Shown in pieces: positions 56,949 to 64,000 of a DNA stretch of 64,000 bases. The stretch covers positions 62,001 to 126,000 of the forward strand of contig NZ_JANHOK010000005.1 in assembly GCF_026929975.1 (NCBI RefSeq). The letters are read 5' to 3'. Within the stretch, counting starts at the first letter, position 1. Each line of letters opens with the position of its first letter. The notes under the pieces are model-generated. The model was not told where the DNA came from and did no database searches. It saw only the letters and a program-made list of their open reading frames with translations. Source of the stretch: Bartonella sp. F02 (lineage in GTDB: Bacteria > Pseudomonadota > Alphaproteobacteria > Rhizobiales > Rhizobiaceae). Made by a program: the position numbers and the translations under genes.

Positions 56949-58274
56949 ATGACGATTGCTAAAGTTGCTCTTATTCCAAAACTCATTCCTGTTTTTTCTG
57001 GAAAAGCAGATATTCGTGCTGCTTGGGGAGGACGGGGATCGGGAAAAACAAGATCCTTTGCTTTGATGTCTGCGGTGGTTGGATATCAACATGGAAAAGC
57101 AGGAGAACGAGGGGTTATTTTATGTGCAAGACAATTTCAAAATTCACTCAGTGAAAGCTCATTGGAAGAAATTAAACGCGCCATTGAATCCTATCGTTTT
57201 TTGAGAGACTATTATGAAATCGGGGATAAATATATCAAGTCAAAAGATGGGCGTATTGTTTATGCTTTTGCAGGATTGGATCGCAATATTGCAAGCATTA
57301 AATCAATGGGGCGTATTTTGTTGTGTTGGGTTGATGAAGCTGAACCCGTAACCGAAACGGCTTGGCAAACCCTCATTCCAACGCTGCGAGAAGAAGGAAA
57401 AGATTGGAATTCTGAATTATGGGTGACATGGAATCCTTTACGGGAAAATGCGCCTGTGGAAAAACGTTTTCGAAACGTAAAAGATCCTAATATTAAAGGC
57501 GCTGAGATTAATTGGCGAGATAATCCTCAATTCCCAGATAAACTGAACCGAGATCGTCTAGCAGATTTAGAACACAGATCAGAGCAGTACCAACATATTT
57601 GGGAAGGGGATTATCTCCAAGCTGTGCAAGGAGCTTATTACCAAAAATTACTCCTGCAAGCTGAACAGGAAGGACGCATTACCTACGTGCCAAGGGATCC
57701 TTTGATGCAGATCAAAATTTTTTGGGATATCGGAGGAACCGGCGCAAAAGCCGATGCAACGGCTTTGTGGGTGGCGCAATTTGTGGGTCGTGAAATCCGC
57801 GTGCTCGATTATTATGAAGCGCAAGGACAACCTCTCTCAGAGCATATCGGGTGGGTGGGCCAAAAAGGATATGAAAATGCGCTGATGGTTTTACCCCATG
57901 ACGGTGCGACAAAAGATCGTGTTTATAATGTGAGTTTTGAAAGTGCTCTGCAAGAAGCTGGATTTCGAACCACTGTTGTTCCTAATCAGGGAGCAGGAGC
58001 CGTTAAAATGAGAATTGAAGCGGTGAGGCGTCTCTTCCCAGCGATGTGGTTTAATCGGGAAACGACAAAAGCAGGGCGAAAAGCACTCGCATGGTATCAC
58101 GAAAAACGAGACGAACAGCGCAATATCGGCTTGGGAGCCGAACATGATTGGGCAAGTCATGGGGCCGATAGTTTCGGTCTCTTGTGTATTGCCTATGAAC
58201 AACCAAACATTAAACCACAAAAAAATGCTTATCAATCTTCCCATCATTCTCAAACATCATGGATGGCTTTTTAA
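56949..58274 (+). CDS. phage terminase large subunit
   Basis: 441-residue packaging motor. ATPase: Walker A WGGRGSGKTRS near residues 26-36 and Walker B ILLCWVDEAEPV near 120-131. Nuclease: acidic FWDIGGTGAKADATALWV near 258, and a later HDWASHGADSFGLL. It cuts and translocates DNA into the prohead. It overlaps the portal start by one base (TAATG). In a gene transfer agent this protein would set headful packaging of host DNA. Confidence 0.92.
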   Translation: MTIAKVALIPKLIPVFSGKADIRAAWGGRGSGKTRSFALMSAVVGYQHGKAGERGVILCARQFQNSLSESSLEEIKRAIESYRFLRDYYEIGDKYIKSKDGRIVYAFAGLDRNIASIKSMGRILLCWVDEAEPVTETAWQTLIPTLREEGKDWNSELWVTWNPLRENAPVEKRFRNVKDPNIKGAEINWRDNPQFPDKLNRDRLADLEHRSEQYQHIWEGDYLQAVQGAYYQKLLLQAEQEGRITYVPRDPLMQIKIFWDIGGTGAKADATALWVAQFVGREIRVLDYYEAQGQPLSEHIGWVGQKGYENALMVLPHDGATKDRVYNVSFESALQEAGFRTTVVPNQGAGAVKMRIEAVRRLFPAMWFNRETTKAGRKALAWYHEKRDEQRNIGLGAEHDWASHGADSFGLLCIAYEQPNIKPQKNAYQSSHHSQTSWMAF

Positions 58275-60121
58275 TGAATATCTATACATCTCCTTTGAAT
58301 TCGCCGGAAGCTTCTGCAAATGCAGGGGAAACAATCGAACATCAGGCGCTCTTTAAAAAACTCGTGCAGTGGTATCATGATGATATGGCTCATGTTGAAC
58401 AGTGGCGAAAAAATGCGCAAGAAGACTACAATTTTTACAATGGGCGGCAGTGGAATGAGCAAGATCTCGCTGTCTTACGAGAACAAAATAGACCCGTCAT
58501 GACCTTTAATCGTGTTGCTCCTTTGGTCAATGCTGTCATTGGTGCAGAGCGAAACAATAAACGACAAGTGCAATTCATTCCAAGACAAGAAGGAGCAGCT
58601 CTGGCAAACCAAATCTTAACAGGAGCTGCTGAATGGTTTCGCGATGAAGCAGGAGGGGAATACGAAGATTCCGATGCTTTCCAAGATGCTGTTATTTGTG
58701 GCATGGGATGGACGGATACGCGTCTGGATTATGAAGAAGATCCAAAAGGAAAACCTGTCATTTCGAGGTTAGATCCCATGAAAATGGTGTGGGATGCAAG
58801 CGCTTCAAAACCCAATCTCATCGATGCACAGCATATGTGGTATATTGATGAAAAACCGCTAGAAATGGCTAAGGAAATGTTTCCTCATGTTCATTGGAGT
58901 GATCTTCATGCAGATTGGGCTCAACACTATACACCCTCTTATGCAACGCAAGCAGGAGAAGAGAGCGCGGCATATGATGAGATGAACTTTCAGGAACCGA
59001 AAATGGTGACGTTGGCCGAATGTCGCTGGTTTGAACGCGAAGTGTATTATAAAGTTTTCGAGCCACAGACAGGACAAGTTGTTGATTATTCTGAAAATCA
59101 ATTACAAAATCTCAGAAAACAATATCCAGAAGTTCAAGCCACAAAACTTACCCGAAAAGTCGTTAAACGCGCTTTCTTGGGAAAAAAATTACTCGAAGTT
59201 CCCGATCAACCATTGGTGCCTTCTCATCAATTGGGGTGGGAGTGTATTACTGGCTATTTTGATAAACTCAGTCGGCAATTCTATGGAATTGTGCAAGCAA
59301 CAAAAGATCCGCAACGTTGGGCCAATAAGTATTTTAGCCAAGTCATGTATCTGCTCAATAGTCAATCAAAAGGCGGAATCATGGCCGAACGAGACGCTTT
59401 TGATGATGATCGACAAGCCGTAGAAAGTTGGGCGAGAGCGGATAGTATTACATGGCTTAAAAATGGTGCTGTGGCTTCGGGAAGAATTCAACCAAAACCT
59501 GTGGCACAATTTCCCAATGGCTTTTTTCAGCTCTTTAATGAAGCGAAAGGGGCTATTTTCCAAGTAACAGGATTGTCGCCTGAGTTTGTCGGTATTCGTG
59601 CCATTAATCAACCAGGCGTTTTGGAAGAGCAAAGACGGCAATCCTCTCTCAATATTTTGGCATCATTCTTTGATGGTTTGCGCAGATATCGGCAACGACA
59701 AGGAAAAATTATTCTCTATCTCATTCAAAACTATCTCTCAGATGGACGATTGGTACGTATCGCAGGAGAAGAAAACGCAAAATATGTGCCGCTCACACGC
59801 GAAATGATGACAAGTTTGGAATATGATATCGTTGTTGATGATGCGCCAACAAGTCCAAATGAAAAAGAACGTACATTCTCGATTATTACGCAGTTACTCC
59901 CTTTGATGCAAAATTTCGCAACACCAGAAATCATGCTCGATTTATTGCATTATTCTCCGTTGCCGGCGTCTCTTATTCATAAAATTGAGACAAAAGTGCA
60001 AAAGCATAATCAAGAAAACAATAATCCTCAAACAACGCTTCATCACAGTGGTGAAAATGAAACCGATAAAATAACGCAAGAAATCTTGCAGATGCTTCAA
60101 GCCGCTCAGCAAACTTCTTGA
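58274..60121 (+). CDS. phage portal protein, P22 type
   Basis: 615-residue portal. Family features include RKNAQEDYNFYNGRQWNEQD, NRPVMTFNRVAPLVNAVIGAERNNKRQVQF and QVTGLSPEFVGI. The portal ring forms the DNA entry vertex and docks the terminase. I use the ATG at 58274 in the TAATG junction rather than an ATG 15 bp upstream, because coupling to the terminase stop is the natural arrangement. Confidence 0.9.
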   Translation: MNIYTSPLNSPEASANAGETIEHQALFKKLVQWYHDDMAHVEQWRKNAQEDYNFYNGRQWNEQDLAVLREQNRPVMTFNRVAPLVNAVIGAERNNKRQVQFIPRQEGAALANQILTGAAEWFRDEAGGEYEDSDAFQDAVICGMGWTDTRLDYEEDPKGKPVISRLDPMKMVWDASASKPNLIDAQHMWYIDEKPLEMAKEMFPHVHWSDLHADWAQHYTPSYATQAGEESAAYDEMNFQEPKMVTLAECRWFEREVYYKVFEPQTGQVVDYSENQLQNLRKQYPEVQATKLTRKVVKRAFLGKKLLEVPDQPLVPSHQLGWECITGYFDKLSRQFYGIVQATKDPQRWANKYFSQVMYLLNSQSKGGIMAERDAFDDDRQAVESWARADSITWLKNGAVASGRIQPKPVAQFPNGFFQLFNEAKGAIFQVTGLSPEFVGIRAINQPGVLEEQRRQSSLNILASFFDGLRRYRQRQGKIILYLIQNYLSDGRLVRIAGEENAKYVPLTREMMTSLEYDIVVDDAPTSPNEKERTFSIITQLLPLMQNFATPEIMLDLLHYSPLPASLIHKIETKVQKHNQENNNPQTTLHHSGENETDKITQEILQMLQAAQQTS

Positions 60122-60169
60122 TTGTTCACAATCATATTTTATCAATCAAAAAAGGAGAAGGCCAAGACA

Positions 60170-60913
60170 ATGGATACAGAAAACATAACAGCGGAAGAAC
60201 AAAATCAATTCATGGCAGGAGCTCTGCAAGAAGGTGAAGAGGGTGAAGCAAGAGAAACTGCTACAGAAAATATCAACAATGAACCTGAAAAAAATGTCAC
60301 AGATAATCAGTCTTTGCAAAATGGGGAAACGCCGCCAGATCCACAAAAAGATTTTATGGGCTATATGCAATGGCTAGGAAAAGCCGTGCAACGACAAGAA
60401 GCCGAACAAGAGAAAAAACAACAAATACAAACGCCACCCGAACCAGAACAGTTGCGCTCTTTTTTTCAAAATTCTACAGCTCAGGTGAAACAAAAATATC
60501 ATGATTTTGATCAAGCCGCAAATTTTGTTTATGATATGCGGGCAACGCAATTGTCTGCTTTCTCTTCAATTTATCCCGAGATGGCTGATCCAAAAATCAT
60601 TGATGAAATGATTGGAGAAGAACTCAAGCAAATCGTTCATGATTGTGCACGAAAAAATCAAAACCCTGCTGAAGTCATCTACGCTATGGCGCAAAAAATT
60701 GGCTATAAAAATCAACAAAACAGTCTTGTTGACAATATACAAGAGAGAAAAAATTCTGCACGCACACTTTCCGCCTATAATGGTTTATCAACCAATGGCC
60801 CCATTTCTTTGGCCATGATCGATAAAATGTCCGAAGCAGAATTTAGTCATTGGATCAATGATCCTAAAAATAAAGCGACTTTTAATCGTTTAATGGGGGG
60901 AGAGGATCTATAA
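60170..60913 (+). CDS. putative phage scaffolding protein
   Basis: 247-residue acidic, Gln/Glu-rich protein without membrane segments, placed between portal and capsid as scaffolding proteins are. The first 110 residues look disordered; a helical region (about 110-180) follows and the C-terminus (SEAEFSHWINDPKNKATFNRLM) could contact the capsid. AAAGGAG lies 12 nt before the ATG at 60170. Function is inferred from composition and position. Confidence 0.7.
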   Translation: MDTENITAEEQNQFMAGALQEGEEGEARETATENINNEPEKNVTDNQSLQNGETPPDPQKDFMGYMQWLGKAVQRQEAEQEKKQQIQTPPEPEQLRSFFQNSTAQVKQKYHDFDQAANFVYDMRATQLSAFSSIYPEMADPKIIDEMIGEELKQIVHDCARKNQNPAEVIYAMAQKIGYKNQQNSLVDNIQERKNSARTLSAYNGLSTNGPISLAMIDKMSEAEFSHWINDPKNKATFNRLMGGEDL

Positions 60914-61004
60914 AAAGAAGGGGGAAAAACTGTAAACAAAAACAATCTATACGAAACACTGAAAATATCCACGCTTGTGAAAAGAAAAAAAGTGGCAACT
61001 CAAT

Positions 61005-61028
61005 AACCGGCCTTGTGCCGGTTTTTTT
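61005..61028 (+). terminator. intrinsic terminator between scaffold and capsid genes
   Basis: Stem AACCGGC / GCCGGTT (61005-61011 with 61017-61023), loop CTTGT, with a run of T to 61028. It lies within the head gene run, 29 bp before the capsid start, so the capsid gene may need read-through or its own promoter. Confidence 0.85.
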
Positions 61029-61056
61029 ATATCAATCATTTTGAAAAGAGGAAAGA

Positions 61057-62178
61057 ATGGCTGTAACTCATGTCGATATTAATGATGCATTAGCAGTCCG
61101 TACATGGTCAAAACTGCTCAACCAAGAAGTGTCAAAGGCAATTTCTATTGCTCCCCTGATTGGGAGAGATTCAAATAGTATTATTCAATTGAAAGAGGAA
61201 ACAAATAAAGCCAGTGGTGATGCCATTACCTTTAGTTTGCGTGTGCAATTACGGGGAGATGGTGTGAGCGAAGGAGAAAGGCTTGAAGGAAAGGAAGAAG
61301 AATTACAATTTTCTAATGATCGATTGGTCATTAATGAACTCGCTCACGCGGCTCGTGTTAAAAATGAAGGCACAATTGATCAACAACGGCTTTTATATAA
61401 TTTACGAACAGAAGCTAAAAATGGATTAGTGGATTGGTATGCAGATCGATTGAGTATGATGTTTTTTATTCAAGTGTGCGGATATACTGAAAAAACTATG
61501 AAATTTGAAGGAGAAGTCATCTCTCTTAAACCTGTCCATTATGGTTTTAATGCACCAAAATCACCAAGTGATAAACGCATTATTCGTCCTAAAGGGAAAG
61601 ACAAGGATGAAATCCTGAGATCAGACGATATCTTTACTCTTGAATTGATTGATCAAGCAGTGGAACGCGCTAAGCTAGCAAATCCAAAAATTAGACCCGT
61701 GCGGATTGATGGAGAAAATGTTTATGTTCTCTATCTTCATCCAACACAAGTGCGACAGTTGCGAACCAATACAGCTGAAGGCCAGTGGCTTGATATTACC
61801 AAAGCGATCTACAGTGGAAGCCGTATGAAAAACCCAATCTATAATGGCTCTTTGGGCATGTATAACGGGGTTATTTTACGCGAGTCTGAACATGTGACGG
61901 AAGGTGTAAGCACAACAACAGAAACAGAAGGACGTCTTTCAAATATACGGCGAGCTGTTTTGCTTGGTGCACAAAGTGCTGTGATCGCTTTTGGTAAAGG
62001 TCGTGCAGCAACACGTTATCAATTGGTTGAAGAACTCTTCGATTATGAGCGTGAGTTCGGTGTGGCCGCAAAAACCATTATCGGAATGAAAAAAACACGG
62101 TTCGAAATCCCAAGCTCTTCACAAGGAGCTCAAGATTTTGGCTCAATTGTGATCTCAACTTATGCACGCATGAGTTAA
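61057..62178 (+). CDS. major capsid protein, N4-gp56 family
   Basis: 373-residue protein with the N4-gp56 family pattern: AVRTWSKLLNQEVSKAI near the start, GDAITFSLRVQLRGDGVSEGERLEG, NELAHAARVKNEGTIDQQR and the late FDYEREFGVAAKTIIGMKK. It forms the capsid shell. A strong AGAGGAAAG ribosome site precedes it, matching the need for high output. Confidence 0.9.
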   Translation: MAVTHVDINDALAVRTWSKLLNQEVSKAISIAPLIGRDSNSIIQLKEETNKASGDAITFSLRVQLRGDGVSEGERLEGKEEELQFSNDRLVINELAHAARVKNEGTIDQQRLLYNLRTEAKNGLVDWYADRLSMMFFIQVCGYTEKTMKFEGEVISLKPVHYGFNAPKSPSDKRIIRPKGKDKDEILRSDDIFTLELIDQAVERAKLANPKIRPVRIDGENVYVLYLHPTQVRQLRTNTAEGQWLDITKAIYSGSRMKNPIYNGSLGMYNGVILRESEHVTEGVSTTTETEGRLSNIRRAVLLGAQSAVIAFGKGRAATRYQLVEELFDYEREFGVAAKTIIGMKKTRFEIPSSSQGAQDFGSIVISTYARMS

Positions 62179-62267
62179 AATTTACTGCAAAAAATTTTTG
62201 ATCTCTCACTCTCTCCCAACGCACTGTGATGTTGGGAGAGAAATAGAAAAAAGGATTGTGGATATCG

Positions 62268-62963
62268 ATGACTGTTTTATCTCTCAACGCTCAGGATTTC
62301 GACTTCAAAATGCTAGAGCAGCCGAAAAATTTTGATCATATGCTGACACTGATTCAAGATGAAATTGATGACACAACGAATGAATATTGTATTCAAATTC
62401 AAGATTCAATTTTGGCAGCTATTCGATTGTGTGAGCGGGAACCTTTTTTCTTTAATGAAAAGAAAAAAACAACCTTTAAAACACAAAGAGGACAAACATG
62501 GTATGGAGAAAAAGATAACCCTTTGATTGCAGGAGGTATGGATATTGAGACCATGCTTTTAAAAACAAAGGCGACAACATATACGCATCTTTTTTATAAA
62601 TCCGTTGAAAATGTGCAAAACGAAGAGGGAGATCACCTATCGCAAGGAACTCCCGTTTGCTACACAGTGTTTGAGCAAAAAATAGGGCTCTTTCCAACAC
62701 CTCAAGAAGTGAACACGGTTCAGATCTTTTATAAGACACCTCGCTTTGTTGATGGAAAAAACATGCAGGAAGGTGATTTTTGGTGTGTTCATGCTTTTGA
62801 TTTGATTAAAGCGCGGGCAAAATACGAGCTTTATAAAAATATCCTTAAAGATCCTGAAGCCGCTCTTGTGTCTTACAATGATTTTCAAGAACAGCTCCAA
62901 CTCTTACGTTGTGAAACATCACGCCGAAATGGCCAATCCAACATTCTGGCAACGGGGTTTTAA
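62268..62963 (+). CDS. phage head-tail adaptor-like protein (P22 gp4-like)
   Basis: 231-residue protein after the capsid gene. The tyrosine/aspartate-rich helical pattern with LIQDEIDDTTNEYCIQIQDS and AFDLIKARAKYELYKNILKD fits the gp4-type adaptor family seen after the capsid in P22-like and related podoviruses. I use the ATG at 62268 after AAAGGA; an upstream TTG adds four residues. The assignment is from order and pattern. Confidence 0.65.
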   Translation: MTVLSLNAQDFDFKMLEQPKNFDHMLTLIQDEIDDTTNEYCIQIQDSILAAIRLCEREPFFFNEKKKTTFKTQRGQTWYGEKDNPLIAGGMDIETMLLKTKATTYTHLFYKSVENVQNEEGDHLSQGTPVCYTVFEQKIGLFPTPQEVNTVQIFYKTPRFVDGKNMQEGDFWCVHAFDLIKARAKYELYKNILKDPEAALVSYNDFQEQLQLLRCETSRRNGQSNILATGF

Positions 62964-64000
62964 ATGGCTTTTTTTCCAATCGCTGATTATCGACCCGATG
63001 TGGCAGATATTAATAGCATCTTTACCGATGAGTTAATTAATGTTTTGCCAGCAGATGGATCTTACCTGCCTATGCCCAATTTTATACCAACGTCAGATCC
63101 TTGCCCGGATCCTATTTTAGGCGCAATCGCTGTCAAAACAAAAAATGGAGTGGCCGTTATTGTGGGAACGCCGAAAAAAATATATCTCCTCGATAACACA
63201 ACACAAATATGGAAAGACGTGAGTCGAAAAGAAAACTCCTATCTGGCAAATGTTGATGCTCCGTGGTCCTTTGCTTTGTTTGGCGATTATATTATTGCTG
63301 TCAATGCCAATGATAAGCCACAAGTCATTGATTTAAGTCATGAAGAAACATTTAGAAATTTAGGAGGAAATCCTCCACAAGCGGGGATCGTTCGTGTTTG
63401 GGGAGATTTCGTCTGTTTAATGAAATTAACAGAATATCCAAGGCGTGTGCATTGGTCGGGCTTGAATGATGCAGAATGGTGGACTGTTGGAAAAAAAAGT
63501 TGCGATTATCAAGATTTTCCCGATGGTGGATATGTACAAGGAGCAACAGAAACAACAAACCCTATCATTTTTATGCGTTCTGCAATTTATGCTGGTTCCT
63601 TTATTCCTGGGTCTAAAATTATTTTCAGTTTTCAAAAAATTCACGATAAACGGGGGGCTAAAAATCCAGAATCAATCGTGTGCCGTGGCGATATGGCTTT
63701 TTTTGCTGATGAGGGGGGATTTTATCAAATTACCAGTGATGGACGCATTATACCTATCGGATTTGAGAAAATTGATCGAACAGTCACAGAAAAAATGAGC
63801 CATAATAATGCATCGACTCTGTGGGCGGCTATCGATGGTATTTATAATCGCGTTTATTGGATGTTTGATGCGGATGACACAATCAAAGAACGGACTTTAC
63901 TCATTTATGATTGGGGATTGCAAAAATGGACAAGAGCGACCATCAATGTAAAGATGATCTTGCCAATTTTCCTTGCAGGATACAACTTAGATAGCCTTGA
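62964..64000 (+). CDS. phage tail/DNA-stabilisation protein, partial at window edge
   Basis: An open frame from ATG at 62964, directly after the adaptor stop, runs through the right edge, 345 codons without a stop. The start reads MAFFPIADYRPDVADINSIF, with blade-like segments such as LGAIAVKTKNGVAVIVG and NRVYWMFDADDT. This resembles the gp10-type tail-hub proteins of P22-like phages, though I am not certain. It confirms that the morphogenesis module continues to the right. Confidence 0.7.
   Translation, partial: MAFFPIADYRPDVADINSIFTDELINVLPADGSYLPMPNFIPTSDPCPDPILGAIAVKTKNGVAVIVGTPKKIYLLDNTTQIWKDVSRKENSYLANVDAPWSFALFGDYIIAVNANDKPQVIDLSHEETFRNLGGNPPQAGIVRVWGDFVCLMKLTEYPRRVHWSGLNDAEWWTVGKKSCDYQDFPDGGYVQGATETTNPIIFMRSAIYAGSFIPGSKIIFSFQKIHDKRGAKNPESIVCRGDMAFFADEGGFYQITSDGRIIPIGFEKIDRTVTEKMSHNNASTLWAAIDGIYNRVYWMFDADDTIKERTLLIYDWGLQKWTRATINVKMILPIFLAGYNLDSL

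Overview
The window reads as a stretch of a Bartonella chromosome (Rhizobiales, Alphaproteobacteria). Evidence: low GC, long A/T-rich spacers full of decayed sequence, Rhizobiales gene blocks (ruvCAB-ybgC-tolQRAB, pal-tilS-ftsH-glmM, the TrcR/DUF1013 regulator, a 48-codon gene just before murA), an Irr-type iron control element in front of an MbfA-like gene, and phage-derived replication and capsid modules like those described for the Bartonella gene transfer agent. I cannot name the species from the sequence alone.

Layout. 0.8-7.7 kb, minus strand: tolB, tolA, tolR, tolQ, ybgC, ruvB, ruvA, ruvC (envelope integrity and Holliday-junction processing). 7.9-17 kb: DUF1465 protein, OpgC-type acyltransferase, ThiE-like protein, Sel1-repeat protein, efp-suhB, an ABC exporter, rpmE and yebC. 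17.3-24.6 kb, plus strand: trcR, pal, tilS, ftsH, glmM. pal is separated from tolB by about 16 kb and lies on the opposite strand, so the usual tol-pal order is broken, and no cpoB/ybgF is present. 24.7-34.3 kb: small membrane proteins, a second ExbB-ExbD pair, dut, an MbfA/VIT1-type iron exporter with two Irr boxes and a decayed copy of its own gene, a PemK/MazF-like protein, a compact structured RNA candidate, dsbB, a YqaA-family gene, tRNA-Leu and a Bcr/CflA efflux pump. 34.3-43 kb: decayed A/T-rich DNA, then a phage-derived replication module (DUF6456 protein, TOPRIM primase-helicase, DUF1376 initiator-like protein with 25 x 12-bp internal repeats, a Xre repressor with operator-bearing promoters, a YqaJ exonuclease), ending at tRNA-Thr. 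43-55 kb: housekeeping genes (murA, ymdB-type phosphoesterase, 5-formyl-THF cyclo-ligase with 6S RNA, a TPR protein, rpmJ, purE-purK, infA, maf, yacG, clpB). 56.3-64 kb: a podovirus-like head module (small and large terminase, P22-type portal, scaffold, N4-gp56-type capsid, adaptor, start of a tail protein), continuing past the window.

Most interesting reading: the replication module (36-43 kb) and the packaging/capsid module (56-64 kb) sit on either side of about 13 kb of housekeeping genes, with no integrase, lysogeny or lysis gene recognised in the window. That matches the two-locus plan of the Bartonella gene transfer agent and its run-off replication origin better than a simple prophage. 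The 300-bp array of 12-bp repeats inside the initiator gene, placed as the iterons of lambda ori are inside gene O, is a concrete candidate for that origin. Two promoters around the Xre gene share one operator design and point to the control circuit of the replication module.
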